Below are positions 10,936 to 18,734 of a stretch of DNA of 44,159 nucleotides, in pieces. The notes below the pieces were generated by a model, which had not been told where the DNA came from, ran no database searches, and saw nothing but the letters and a program-made list of their open reading frames with translations. This DNA comes from Bacillota bacterium. GTDB taxonomy: Bacteria; Bacillota; Sulfobacillia; Symbiobacteriales; Symbiobacteriaceae. The DNA is taken from contig JAMNXV010000109.1 in the NCBI GenBank assembly GCA_023623185.1, positions 1 to 44,159 of the forward strand. Reading direction: 5' to 3'. Every line of letters begins with the position of its first letter. Within the stretch, counting starts at the first letter, position 1. The position numbers were made by a program, and so were the translations under genes.

Positions 10936-10964
10936 AACATAGCACCCACCTGTACCCGTGTCAA
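10936..10964 (-). promoter_or_regulatory. SigA promoter of grpE-dnaK-dnaJ
   Basis: TTGACA (10964-10959) and TATGTT (10941-10936) are separated by 17 bp, just upstream of the CIRCE operator. With this promoter the three chaperone genes can be transcribed independently of hrcA. Confidence 0.88.
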
Positions 10965-10980
10965 GTCCCGCCACGGGCGC

Positions 10981-11011
10981 GAAAACGCCCGGGGACCATT
11001 CTTCCCCGGGC
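10981..11011 (-). terminator. Terminator after hrcA
   Basis: An 8-bp G/C stem (10987-10994 with 11004-11011) has a 9-nt loop and is followed on the minus strand by GTTTTC. It lies 9 bp past the hrcA stop and just before the grpE promoter, so it separates the hrcA transcript from the chaperone operon. Confidence 0.65.
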
Positions 11012-11020
11012 CCTGCGAAC

Positions 11021-12046
11021 CTAGAAGCGCCGGTTCAGTTCGCTGACGTAGGATGCGATCGCGTTGAGGATCGCAACCACCTTCGGGTACTCCATGCGCC
11101 TGGGGCCGATGACGCCCATCTTGCCGATGATCTCGTCGCCCAGCCGGTAGGTGGCGGTCACGATCGAGCAGTCAGCCAGCTCACGCAGGCGGATCTCCTC
11201 GCCGATCTGGATCTCCACCCCCTCCGTCTCCTTATCGACGCCGATGACGGTGGCCACCGCATCCTCCTGCTCCAGGAAGGAGAGGACGCCGCGCAGCTTC
11301 TCCACGTCGCGGAACTCCGGCTGGTCCAGCATGCGGGTGGTTCCGCCCAGGTAGAGCCGGTGGCGCTCGCCGGGCTCCAGGCGCTGCTCCAGGAAGTAGA
11401 GCGCCTGCTCCAGGAGGGAGCCGTACCGGGAAAGCTCGCGCTGCAGCGCCTGCAGCACCGTCCTGGGGAGTGTGTCCATCCGGTGGCCCCGCAGCTGCTC
11501 GTTCAGGATCTCCGCGACCTGCTGGAACTCCAGCATGGTCACCTCGACCGGGACCTCCACCACCTGGTTTTCCACCAGGCCGCGATCGGTGATATAAATG
11601 AGCAGGGCGCGGTCCCTGCCCAGCGGCACCAGGCGGATTTCCTTGAAAACGGCCTTCTCGAACTGCGGGCCGGAGATCACCGCCGTGAGTTGGGTGGTAT
11701 CGGAGAGCAGCCGCGCGGTCTCGCGGATCAGGGTGTCGACCTCGCGGATCTTGCGCTGGAAGGTCTGGCGAATGCGTTCGTGCTCGGCGGGGCTGATGGA
11801 GCGCGCGGGCATGAGGCAGTCGACGTAATAGCGATAGCCGAGATCCGAGGGAACGCGTCCGGCCGACGTGTGCGGCTGTTCCAGGTAACCCATGTCCTCG
11901 AGATCCGACATCTCGTTACGGATGGTAGCCGGGCTGACACCCAGGTTGTACTTGCGCGCGATCGTCCGTGACCCGACCGGTTCCGCCGTTGCGACATAGT
12001 CTTCGACAATGGCCTGCAGTACCTTATTCTTGCGGTCATCAATCAC
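11021..12046 (-). CDS. hrcA: Heat-inducible transcription repressor HrcA
   Basis: HrcA represses class I heat-shock genes by binding CIRCE and needs the GroE chaperonin for folding. The 341-residue product opens with the winged-helix DNA-binding domain (about residues 1-90, with SPATIRNEMSDLEDMGYLEQPH containing the recognition helix). The inserted domain and GAF-like C-terminal part follow. GTG at 12046 has GGAGGTGA upstream. It has its own promoter at 12143-12171 and its own, slightly imperfect CIRCE at 12103-12129, so it represses itself as well as grpE-dnaK-dnaJ. Confidence 0.97.
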   Translation of the reverse strand: MIDDRKNKVLQAIVEDYVATAEPVGSRTIARKYNLGVSPATIRNEMSDLEDMGYLEQPHTSAGRVPSDLGYRYYVDCLMPARSISPAEHERIRQTFQRKIREVDTLIRETARLLSDTTQLTAVISGPQFEKAVFKEIRLVPLGRDRALLIYITDRGLVENQVVEVPVEVTMLEFQQVAEILNEQLRGHRMDTLPRTVLQALQRELSRYGSLLEQALYFLEQRLEPGERHRLYLGGTTRMLDQPEFRDVEKLRGVLSFLEQEDAVATVIGVDKETEGVEIQIGEEIRLRELADCSIVTATYRLGDEIIGKMGVIGPRRMEYPKVVAILNAIASYVSELNRRF

Positions 12047-12102
12047 GGGGTGTCACCTCCGCATGACCCCGGAACCACTGACCATACGGGCGTTGACCTC
12101 GG

Positions 12103-12129
12103 TTAGCAGTCAACGCCCGAGAGTGCTAA
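12103..12129 (-). promoter_or_regulatory. CIRCE operator of hrcA, one mismatch, overlapped by a second palindrome
   Basis: TTAGCAGTC (12103-12111), a 9-bp spacer and GAGTGCTAA (12121-12129) match CIRCE except for one base in the left arm. A second perfect 10-bp inverted repeat (gggcgttgac at 12088-12097 with gtcaacgccc at 12109-12118) overlaps the mismatched arm and the spacer, so the mRNA leader could fold in two competing ways. Confidence 0.9.
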
Positions 12130-12142
12130 CGCGCTCAGCTTG

Positions 12143-12171
12143 AAAATAGCATCAAACGTTCGGGCAGTCAA
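12143..12171 (-). promoter_or_regulatory. SigA promoter of hrcA
   Basis: TTGACT (12171-12166) and TATTTT (12148-12143) have a 17-bp spacer. The CIRCE operator follows 13 bp downstream of the -10 box, the usual place for HrcA repression. Confidence 0.82.
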
Positions 12172-12198
12172 GGGGATCGGGGCCCGCGGGGCGCAGGC

Positions 12199-12230
12199 AA
12201 AAAGAGCCGGGGGCCTCGCCCCGGCTCTTT
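12199..12230 (-). terminator. Rho-independent terminator after guaA
   Basis: A perfect 12-bp stem (12201-12212 with 12219-12230) with a 6-nt loop runs into TTTTTG on the minus strand, 12 bp past the guaA stop. It ends the hpt-guaA transcript just before the hrcA promoter. Confidence 0.9.
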
Positions 12231-12242
12231 CCCCATGCTGCA

Positions 12243-13502
12243 TTACTCCCACTCGATGGTGCCCGGCGGCTTCGGGGTCATGTCGTACACGACCCGGTTG
12301 ACGTGGGCCACCTCGCGCACGATCCGGCTGGTGATGCGCTCGAGCACCTCCCAGGGGAAGCGGTAGAAGTCTGCGGTCAGGCCGTCCGCCGAGGTCACCG
12401 CCCGCAGAACGATGGGGTAGGCGTACGTCCGCTCGTCGCCCTGCACGCCGACGCTGCGCACATCCGGCAGCACGGCAAACGCCTGCCAGATCTTATCGTA
12501 CAGGCCGGCCCGGCGAATCTCTTCGATATAAATCTGGTCAGCCTCCCGCAGGATGTCCAGCTTCTCGGGCGTGACCTCGCCCAGCACCCGGATCGCCAGG
12601 CCAGGGCCCGGGAAGGGATGGCGGCCCACAATCTCCTCGGGCACGCCCAGCGCGCGGCCCACGGCCCGCACCTCGTCCTTGAACAGCTCCCGGAAGGGTT
12701 CGATGAGCTGAAACTGCATGTCCTCCGGCAGTCCGCCGACGTTGTGGTGCGACTTGATCACCTGGGAGGCGCCCGTGCCCGACTCCAGGACGTCGGTGTA
12801 CACCGTGCCCTGCACCAGGAAGTCGATCTGGCCCAGCTTGCGGGCCTCGTCCTCAAAGACGCGGATGAACTCGTTGCCGATGATCTTGCGCTTCCGCTCA
12901 GGATCCGTCACACCCCGCAGCTTGCTGAGGAAGCGTTCGGAGGCGTCCACGTGCACCAGCCTGATGTGGAAGCGGTCCCGGAAGGTGCGCACCACCTGCT
13001 CGGCCTCGCCCTTGCGCAGAAGACCGTGATCGACGAAGATGCAGGTGAGCTGCTCCCCGATGGCCCGGTGAACCAGCACCGCCGCCACCGAGGAGTCCAC
13101 GCCGCCCGAGAGGGCGCAGAGCACCTTGCCGCCGCCGACGCGCCGGCGGATGGCCTCCACCTGGTCGGCGATGAACGACTCGGTCGTCCAGGTCGCCTCA
13201 CAGCCGGCCAAATTGAAGAGGAAGTCCCCCAGCAGGGTACGACCCTGCTCGGTGTCTGCCGCCTCGGGGCGGAACTGCTGGCCGGGGCCGAGCACCGGGA
13301 TGCCCAGCTCCAGCACGGCGGGGTCCCCGGGCGCGGCGCAGAGGATGATGCCCGCGACATTGGCCTCGCGGTAGCGCGCCGCGGGCGCGCCGACCGGCCA
13401 GACCTCACAGTAGACCTGCCGCTCCCTGACCAGGCGGGCGATGAGCTGCCCGTACCGGCCGCCGGAATCCACTACGACGATGCGTCTGCGATCCTGCGCC
13501 AT
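12243..13502 (-). CDS. guaA: GMP synthase with a degenerate, deleted glutaminase domain
   Basis: GMP synthase aminates XMP to GMP using ATP. This protein has 419 residues, whereas glutamine-hydrolysing GuaA usually has about 510-530. The ATP pyrophosphatase domain is intact, with the P-loop LSGGVDSS at residues 131-138, [11 protein letters not shown] and [11 protein letters not shown], and the C-terminal dimerisation region ends KPPGTIEWE. The N-terminal amidotransferase domain shrinks to about 95 residues. PVLG (69-72) runs directly into [14 protein letters not shown], so the segment with the nucleophile (normally GICYGMQ) is absent. The catalytic His of FHPE is Arg (FRPE), and DFGSQY is DSGGRY. 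Nitrogen must then come from free ammonia or a separate glutaminase. It is 28 bp downstream of hpt, in a purine-salvage pair. Confidence 0.93.
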   Translation of the reverse strand: MAQDRRRIVVVDSGGRYGQLIARLVRERQVYCEVWPVGAPAARYREANVAGIILCAAPGDPAVLELGIPVLGPGQQFRPEAADTEQGRTLLGDFLFNLAGCEATWTTESFIADQVEAIRRRVGGGKVLCALSGGVDSSVAAVLVHRAIGEQLTCIFVDHGLLRKGEAEQVVRTFRDRFHIRLVHVDASERFLSKLRGVTDPERKRKIIGNEFIRVFEDEARKLGQIDFLVQGTVYTDVLESGTGASQVIKSHHNVGGLPEDMQFQLIEPFRELFKDEVRAVGRALGVPEEIVGRHPFPGPGLAIRVLGEVTPEKLDILREADQIYIEEIRRAGLYDKIWQAFAVLPDVRSVGVQGDERTYAYPIVLRAVTSADGLTADFYRFPWEVLERITSRIVREVAHVNRVVYDMTPKPPGTIEWE

Positions 13503-13530
13503 GTTGCTTCCCCTTTCACTGCGGCTCCGA

Positions 13531-14070
13531 TCAGTCGCGGTAGATCTCCGGTTTCAGAATGCAGATGTCGCGCAGGTTCCGGTACTTCTCGGCGTAGTCC
13601 AGCCCGTTGCCGACCACGAAGAAGTCCGGCACCTCGAAACCCAGGTAGTCGATCTTCACATCCACCTTGCGCCGGGACGGCTTGTCCAGCAAGGCGGCCA
13701 CGCTCAGCGAGGCCGGCCCTCGCTGAGACAGGTACTCCTTCAGGAACTTGATCGTCAGCCCCGTGTCAACGATGTCCTCAACGATCAGGACGTGGCGCCC
13801 CTGCAGGGTATAGTCGAGGTCCAGCAGAACCCGGTGTACGCCGGTGCTCTTGGTGGCGGCGCCATAGGAAGTGATCCGCATGAAGTCCAGCTCTGCGGGA
13901 ATCGTGATGGCCCGGAAGAGGTCGGAGCAGAAAAGGGCCGCGCCCTTCAAGATGCCGACCACGACCAGGTCCTTCCCCTTGAAGTCCTCGGAGATCTGCG
14001 CCCCCAGTTCCTGAATCTTTTCCCGAATCTCCGCCTCGCTGATGAGGATGCGCTCTATATCTTGCTGCAC
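13531..14070 (-). CDS. hpt: Hypoxanthine phosphoribosyltransferase
   Basis: This enzyme salvages hypoxanthine and guanine with PRPP to form IMP and GMP. The 179-residue protein has the expected length. The PRPP loop [13 protein letters not shown] spans about residues 94-106, with [13 protein letters not shown] upstream (the loop near residue 40) and [25 protein letters not shown] in the C-terminal half (base-binding region split by me for length; key residues F, V, D). GTG at 14070 has AGGAGAGGAG upstream. It is driven by the promoter at 14116-14144 and followed by guaA, so the unit supports guanine nucleotide supply. Confidence 0.95.
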   Translation of the reverse strand: MQQDIERILISEAEIREKIQELGAQISEDFKGKDLVVVGILKGAALFCSDLFRAITIPAELDFMRITSYGAATKSTGVHRVLLDLDYTLQGRHVLIVEDIVDTGLTIKFLKEYLSQRGPASLSVAALLDKPSRRKVDVKIDYLGFEVPDFFVVGNGLDYAEKYRNLRDICILKPEIYRD

Positions 14071-14115
14071 CGTCGCGATCTCCTCTCCTGCCCTGGGATG
14101 TCTTGTTTTGGCAAC

Positions 14116-14144
14116 AGTCTACCCATCCTTCATAGCAGCGTCAA
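14116..14144 (-). promoter_or_regulatory. SigA promoter of hpt-guaA
   Basis: TTGACG (14144-14139) and TAGACT (14121-14116) are separated by 17 bp, about 45 bp upstream of the hpt start. Confidence 0.75.
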
Positions 14145-14152
14145 GGGCGCGC

Positions 14153-14183
14153 AAAAAGGGTTCGCCCCTGCCGGCGGCGAACC
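14153..14183 (-). terminator. Terminator after yyaC
   Basis: An 8-bp stem (14159-14166 with 14176-14183) is followed on the minus strand by CTTTTTGC. It ends the single-gene yyaC transcript ahead of the hpt promoter. Confidence 0.8.
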
Positions 14184-14208
14184 TTCGCACCATCGCGGGC
14201 GTCAATGG

Positions 14209-14826
14209 TCAGGCGAGCCCGGTCCGGGCCGCGGAGGGGCTGCGGAACAGCTCGCCCGACTCGTATGCCGCCCAGAACGCCATGAGTCCGTCAGCGATCA
14301 CCTCCGCCATGCCCACGGTCTGGTCGAGGTCGGCGAACCAGATCATGAACGGGAAGTTGGCCATGCCGCCCATGATGTGCACGTGGCCCACCTGGGGCAG
14401 GACCTTCCCCATGGCTGCGCCCGGCGTCAGGGGGCCCCGGTTGAGCGTGATCCGCCCCGGCCGGCCCACGGCGGCGTCCACGGCGATAATGTACGGAAGC
14501 CGTTCGCGGCGCAGGGCGCGGGTCCACGCCTCGGAGAGCCGCTCCCGCAGGTTCGTGGCGTGCACGGGGTTTTCGAGGTCGCCCACGTGCTCGCCGCGGA
14601 AGCCCTTTCGCTTCAGAAACCAGCCGGTGAACGGCCCCAGGGAATCGCCCGTGGAGCTGGTGGCGCCCACCAGGAAGAAGACGGGAAAATGCCGCCCGGG
14701 CTGGGCCTGCGTCCGGAACTGCTCGGCGATGGCGGCCGCCAGGCGCTGCGGCGCCGACGGGTCCTGAAAGTGCACATCCAGGAGCGGCAGCGCCCCTGCG
14801 GCTGACCTGGGCAAGTCGCGGCTCAC
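14209..14826 (-). CDS. yyaC: Spore protease-like protein YyaC
   Basis: This 205-residue protein matches the YyaC family (DUF1256), a sporulation protein structurally related to the germination protease Gpr. Visible family features are FLVGATSSTGDSLGPFTGWFL near residues 50-70 (split motif STGDSLGP), ENPVHATNL, and IIAVDAAVG followed by GPLTPGAAMGK. The function in Bacillus is not settled, though expression in the forespore is known for the family. GTG at 14826 has GGGAGGAGAGG upstream. It is a single-gene unit with a promoter that resembles SigA sites and a terminator. Its presence supports a spore-forming host. Confidence 0.9.
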   Translation of the reverse strand: MSRDLPRSAAGALPLLDVHFQDPSAPQRLAAAIAEQFRTQAQPGRHFPVFFLVGATSSTGDSLGPFTGWFLKRKGFRGEHVGDLENPVHATNLRERLSEAWTRALRRERLPYIIAVDAAVGRPGRITLNRGPLTPGAAMGKVLPQVGHVHIMGGMANFPFMIWFADLDQTVGMAEVIADGLMAFWAAYESGELFRSPSAARTGLA

Positions 14827-14858
14827 CGGCCCTCTCCTCCCTGTTTTTGCTATTTCAT

Positions 14859-14887
14859 ACTGTACCAGCTACTGCCTGTGATGTCAA
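14859..14887 (-). promoter_or_regulatory. Promoter of yyaC
   Basis: TTGACA (14887-14882) and TACAGT (14864-14859) have a 17-bp spacer. A SigA-like site is unexpected for a gene of this family, which is usually under forespore sigma control; a second, SigG-type site was not recognised. Confidence 0.65.
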
Positions 14888-14908
14888 TCGCTGGATAGGT
14901 GATGGCGG

Positions 14909-15964
14909 ATGGATCTGCCCCTGCGTGTGCTCCAGCCCTTCTTCGGCGCCCGCATCCTGAAGACAGGCGCCGCCGTCTTCCTGACCATGGCCCTCCTACA
15001 CGCGATGGGCTCTTCTTACGCGGCGTTCGGCGCCGTCGCGGCCGTGCTTGCCGTGCAGCCCTCCCTCAGCCAGGCCCGCAGCGCCTTCCTGCAGCAGCTG
15101 GTGGGCAACGCGGTAGCGGGGGCGGTGGCCACCCTACTGGGGCTCTGGCTGCCCGTGAACCCCCTCACCATGGCGCTGGGCGCGATCCTGGCCCTGGGGA
15201 TCCTGGTGCGCCTCCGCCTGTCGGAGGCGGCAGGGCTGGCCGTGGTCGTGGTCCTGTTCGTCATGGACCGGCCCGAACACGATTTTCTCCGTTACACGCT
15301 GGCGCGCATGGGGACCATCGTCGTCGGGATGACAGTCGGCTTCCTGGTCAACCGGCTCATCCGGCCGCCCGACGCGCTCGGACGGGCGCGCGCCGAACTG
15401 GCGGAAGGGCACCGAAACCTGGACCGAAGCATCGACCGGCTGCTCCTCAGCCTCAGCCATCCGCAGGACTACCCCAGCGAGCAGGTGGGGCACGACGCGG
15501 ACGCAGCCCGCAAGCACCTCTCGGTCGCCCGCACCCTGCTTGACCTGGGCGCGGCGGAGGGCCGGCCGGATCAGGCAGAGATGCTCCGGCAGGCCCACAG
15601 CGCGCTGGAGGCCTTTGTGGCCGCGCTTGCCGACATCCACCGCATCGCACTGGAGGTCGGCGGAATGGCCCACGGGCCGGAGCGGGAGGCGCTCACGGCG
15701 GCCGTGAAGGCGCTTCAGGAGTACAAGAGCGCCGTCCTCGCGGGGGTGCTTCAGGGCGCGGCGATCGACCCGGAGGCCGCCAGCCGCTGCGAGGCCGCGC
15801 TGGCCACCTTCGGCAGCCGCGTCGAGCAGCTGATCGACCGGCGGGACCGCCGGGAGTTCGGGCTGCAACTGCATCTCATCCTCGCTGAGATGCGTCATAT
15901 GGTTTGGCGCCTCCGTCCCCTGGCCCGGCTCGCCGGAACAGGAGGACGGCAGGCGCCGCGGTAA
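14909..15964 (+). CDS. Aromatic acid exporter (FUSC/ArAE-like) family membrane protein
   Basis: This 351-residue protein has an N-terminal membrane half (about residues 15-160, with four to six hydrophobic helices). A long soluble helical half rich in Arg, Glu and Ala follows (AELAEGHRNLDRSIDRLLLSL onwards; key feature heptad-like spacing). This two-part layout fits the ArAE_1/DUF939 branch of the FUSC superfamily, such as YqjA-type Gram-positive proteins, often called aromatic acid exporters although substrates are mostly untested. The ATG at 14909 has a GGTGATGG-like site upstream. It is divergent from yyaC and converges on the Met-rich repeat gene, with only 27 bp between their stops. Confidence 0.82.
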   Translation: MDLPLRVLQPFFGARILKTGAAVFLTMALLHAMGSSYAAFGAVAAVLAVQPSLSQARSAFLQQLVGNAVAGAVATLLGLWLPVNPLTMALGAILALGILVRLRLSEAAGLAVVVVLFVMDRPEHDFLRYTLARMGTIVVGMTVGFLVNRLIRPPDALGRARAELAEGHRNLDRSIDRLLLSLSHPQDYPSEQVGHDADAARKHLSVARTLLDLGAAEGRPDQAEMLRQAHSALEAFVAALADIHRIALEVGGMAHGPEREALTAAVKALQEYKSAVLAGVLQGAAIDPEAASRCEAALATFGSRVEQLIDRRDRREFGLQLHLILAEMRHMVWRLRPLARLAGTGGRQAPR

Positions 15965-15991
15965 CCGGCCCTGCCGCCCCTCAAGTCTCCG

Positions 15992-16480
15992 CTATTGCAC
16001 CAGACCGTACCCTGGGTAGAAACCGTAGGGGATGCCCACCATGCCGGGCGGGTACTGCTTGGCGAAACCGCCGCCGGGCACCTGGCCCCACCCGGGCCCC
16101 TTGCCGAACCCGCCCTTGCCGAAGGGCATACCACCCTTCCCGAAGGGCATGCCGCCCTTGCCGAAGGGCATGCCGCCCTTGCCGAAGGGCATCATCCCCT
16201 TATCGAAAGGCATCCCGCCATCGTCGTAGGGCATGCCCCCCTTCCCCCAGGGCATCGCCATCTGGCCGGAAGGCATGCCGCCCTTCCCGTAGGGCATCCC
16301 CATCTTGCCGAAGGGCGTGCCGCCTTTCCCCCACGGCATCCCCGTCTTGCCGAAAGGCATTGCCTCCATCCCATACGGCATCTGCGTCTGGCCGAAGGGC
16401 ATGACCGCCCTCTCATCCCATCCGTTCGAGCCGGGGGCGCTGCCCGGATACCCTGTGTTTTCGGTGGACCCATAGAACAT
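15992..16480 (-). CDS. Methionine/glycine-rich heptad-repeat protein
   Basis: I do not recognise a family for this 162-residue protein. After a short N-terminal part (MFYGSTENTGYPGSAPGSNG) it consists of 14 consecutive heptads of the type M-P-aromatic-G-K-x-G (residues 27-124), the last four being identical MPFGKGG. The tail of 38 residues is rich in Gly, Pro and Tyr (VGIPYGFYPGYG). There is no signal peptide and no membrane segment. AAGGGGGG lies upstream of the ATG at 16480. The composition suggests a structural or surface protein, such as a spore-coat or exosporium component, or a metal-binding Met-rich protein. Both are inference. The reading frame is conserved through all the repeats, which argues for a real gene. 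Confidence 0.8.
   Translation of the reverse strand: MFYGSTENTGYPGSAPGSNGWDERAVMPFGQTQMPYGMEAMPFGKTGMPWGKGGTPFGKMGMPYGKGGMPSGQMAMPWGKGGMPYDDGGMPFDKGMMPFGKGGMPFGKGGMPFGKGGMPFGKGGFGKGPGWGQVPGGGFAKQYPPGMVGIPYGFYPGYGLVQ
16109..16402 (-). repeat. 21-bp tandem repeats (14 copies) inside the Met-rich gene
   Basis: Fourteen in-frame 21-bp units encode the M-P-aromatic-G-K-x-G heptads. The four units at 16109-16192 encode the same peptide and are nearly identical in DNA, which points to recent slippage or unequal exchange; the outer units have diverged in sequence. Confidence 0.95.
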
Positions 16481-16745
16481 CGGCTCAACCCCCCTTAATC
16501 ACGTTATGAGCGGAACGCGCAGGCGGTGTCCGCGGGGCCGACCGACCGCCGCAGCGGCAGCCGCCGCCCTGGCGCCTGAAACCTGATGGCCGGGGCGCGA
16601 GCAACCCCCCGGCGTTCGACCCGCCGGGCGCAGGTTCGCCGCGGAAACGAGAACGCAGCATGTGGTTCACCTCACAGACCCAGCCTATGATCAATGCCAT
16701 GCGGCGGACCCGAAAACGTGATGCCCGAAGGAGCGGTTCTCTGAG

Positions 16746-17204
16746 ATGACAGCTGTGACTCGAGACTTCACCGTGGCCACCTTTGTCGTGCACGAGGGCA
16801 AGGTCCTCCTCCTGTGGCACCGGAAACTGGGCATGTGGCTGCCGCCGGGCGGCCACATCGAGCCCAACGAACTGCCGGATGAGGCGGCCGTGCGGGAGGT
16901 GCGGGAAGAGGCCGGGCTGGAGGTGCGGCTGATCTCGCCGCCGGCCCTGCCACCCATCCCGGGGCCCCGGCAGCTGGCCCGCCCCGAGGGCATCCAGCTG
17001 GAGCAAATCGCGCCGGGCCACGAGCACATCGACCTCATCTACTTCGCCCGCCCGGCCGACCCCGCGGCCGTCAGGCTCCACGCCAACGACGAGGTGGACC
17101 GGGTGGGCTGGTACGGCCCCGGCGAACTGGACGAGATTCCGCTGACCGCCGAGGTCAGGGCCTGGGTTCAGAAGGCGCTGGCCGCGGCCGCCGAACGGGA
17201 GTGA
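16746..17204 (+). CDS. NUDIX hydrolase
   Basis: NUDIX enzymes cleave nucleoside diphosphates linked to another group. The 152-residue product has a full Nudix box at residues 36-58: G36, E42, then REVREEAGL at 50-58. The substrate cannot be named from sequence. The ATG at 16746 follows a weak GGTTCTCTGAG leader. It is the first gene of a plus-strand group with the lipoprotein, mobA and the two-component genes. The 265 bp upstream of it, shared with the divergent Met-rich gene, hold no recognisable gene or clear promoter. Confidence 0.92.
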   Translation: MTAVTRDFTVATFVVHEGKVLLLWHRKLGMWLPPGGHIEPNELPDEAAVREVREEAGLEVRLISPPALPPIPGPRQLARPEGIQLEQIAPGHEHIDLIYFARPADPAAVRLHANDEVDRVGWYGPGELDEIPLTAEVRAWVQKALAAAAERE

Positions 17205-17210
17205 ACACTG

Positions 17211-18101
17211 GTGCGCAGATTTCCCGCCGTGCCGGCCCTGGTACTGAGTATCCTGCTGATCCTGACGCTCCTGGCCGGGTGCGCCCGGGAAGAGCCCACG
17301 GCCGAGGCGGCTGCCGCCGGCGCGCGTCGCTTCATGGAGTCGCTGGCCGCCGGCGACCCGGGCGGGGTGTGGGCGCTGCTTTCCGAGGAGGCGCACCGCC
17401 GCATGGACGCCGACCAGGTTGCCGCCTACCTGACCGACCACGAGGTCGCGTTCGCGGGGATCGGCAGCGCCCGGGAGATCGAGCCCGGCGTGATGCGCGT
17501 GGCAGTAAGCGGCCTCACTGTCCGCGACCCCGGCCGGGCCGTGCACTGGCCCGAGTCGTGGCTCACCCTCCGCTGGGAGGAGGAACGCTGGGCGGTCGCC
17601 TGGGCCGCGCCGCTCTTCGAGCCCGCCATGACCGCCTACCACAACACCCGGTACCCGCAGCAGCTGGACCTGGCGCGCGACATCGTCGCCATTGATCCGT
17701 ACCACTACCGCGGCCACCTGGAGCTCCACTATGCTTTTCGGGGCCTGGGGCGGCTCCGGCAGGCCGAATACGCCCTGAACACCGCCTGGGAGCGCGCCTC
17801 GGCGGCCCAGAAGGCCGATGTGATGGCGGCCCGGGCCCGGTTCAAGCTGGCGCTGGGCGCGCCGCAGGATGCCCTCGCCCACGCCCGGGAGGCGGTAGAG
17901 CTGGCCCGCCCCTACACGCCAGAGACCTACTCCGCGGCGTGGCAGGCCGAGACCCTGATCGTAGGCGCGCAGGCGGCCCTGGCCATGGGCGACGGCGAAG
18001 CGGTGGAGGAGCTGGTCAGCCGGGCCGCAGCCGCCGATCCGGAGAGCCCTGCCCTGGCGGTCTTCCGCCATCGGCTCGCCGCGGGCGGGCCTTCGCAGTG
18101 A
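17211..18101 (+). CDS. Lipoprotein with NTF2-like and TPR-like regions
   Basis: This 296-residue protein has a lipoprotein signal peptide ending in the lipobox LAGC (Cys24), so it should be anchored to the outer face of the membrane. Residues about 30-145 look like an NTF2-like (DUF4878-type) fold, with ARRFMESLAAGDPGGVW and a closing LRWEEERWAV. Residues about 155-290 resemble tetratricopeptide helices (YHYRGHLELHYAFRGLG and GAPQDALAHAREAVELA). No enzyme motif is seen. GTG at 17211 follows the NUDIX stop by 6 bp, so the two are probably co-transcribed. Confidence 0.83.
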   Translation: MRRFPAVPALVLSILLILTLLAGCAREEPTAEAAAAGARRFMESLAAGDPGGVWALLSEEAHRRMDADQVAAYLTDHEVAFAGIGSAREIEPGVMRVAVSGLTVRDPGRAVHWPESWLTLRWEEERWAVAWAAPLFEPAMTAYHNTRYPQQLDLARDIVAIDPYHYRGHLELHYAFRGLGRLRQAEYALNTAWERASAAQKADVMAARARFKLALGAPQDALAHAREAVELARPYTPETYSAAWQAETLIVGAQAALAMGDGEAVEELVSRAAAADPESPALAVFRHRLAAGGPSQ

Positions 18102-18123
18102 CGAACGCGAGGTGAGGTACTTG

Positions 18124-18729
18124 GTGGGTGTGAAACTGGAGGCCTGCGGCGTCATCCTGGCCGGCGGCCGCTCCAGCCGTATGGGCCGCAACAAGGCTCT
18201 GCTCACGCTGGGCGGGGAGCCCTTGATCCAGCGCCTGGCGCGGCGGTTCTCCGCCTGGTTTCCGCAGGTGGTCATTGTGACCAACACCCCGGAGGAATAC
18301 GCCTTCCTCGGGGTGCCCATGGTGAGCGACCGAGTTCCCGGCCTCGGGCCGCTGGCCGGCCTCGAAGCCGGCCTGCGCGCGAGCCGGTACGAATACGCGT
18401 TTTTCTGCGCGGTGGACATGCCGTTCATCAATGAGGCGCTGGTGCGCTTCATGGTGCAGTCGGCCCCCGGCTACGATATTGTTGTGCCGGTCGTCGGGGG
18501 CGAGTACGAGCCCATGCACGCCGTGTACGGCCGGGGGTGTCTGCCCAGCATCTCCCGCAACCTGGAGGCGCGGCGCCTGCGCCTGATCTCGGTCTTCGAC
18601 GACGTGCGGGTGCGGGAGATCGCCGGGCCGGAGCTGGCGCGGTTCGGCGACCCGCAGCGCCTGTTCTTCAACTGCAACACGCCCGAGGATCTGGACCGCG
18701 CGCGCCGCTGGTTGGAGGAGGAAGGTTGA
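18124..18729 (+). CDS. mobA: Molybdenum cofactor guanylyltransferase
   Basis: MobA transfers GMP from GTP to molybdopterin to make the guanine dinucleotide cofactor. The product of about 201 residues has the nucleotide-binding motif GVILAGGRSSRMGRNKALL, followed by the DRVPGLGPLAGL loop and FFCAVDMPFI with the metal-binding Asp. Candidate starts in the same frame are GTG at 18112, TTG at 18121 and GTG at 18124. GAGGTGAGG at 18109-18117 fits the last two best. The gene lies 5 bp upstream of the sensor kinase. No molybdoenzyme is in the window, so its clients are elsewhere. Confidence 0.9.
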   Translation: MGVKLEACGVILAGGRSSRMGRNKALLTLGGEPLIQRLARRFSAWFPQVVIVTNTPEEYAFLGVPMVSDRVPGLGPLAGLEAGLRASRYEYAFFCAVDMPFINEALVRFMVQSAPGYDIVVPVVGGEYEPMHAVYGRGCLPSISRNLEARRLRLISVFDDVRVREIAGPELARFGDPQRLFFNCNTPEDLDRARRWLEEEG

Positions 18730-18734
18730 TTCCG

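Noticed and set aside
10895..12129. Possibility that the CIRCE repeats are ordinary terminators
   Set aside because: They match the 9-9-9 CIRCE consensus, lie just downstream of -10 boxes and are upstream of hrcA and grpE.
16485..18452. 655-residue minus-strand frame opposite NUDIX, lipoprotein and mobA
   Set aside because: The plus-strand genes have clear motifs, so this is a shadow frame.
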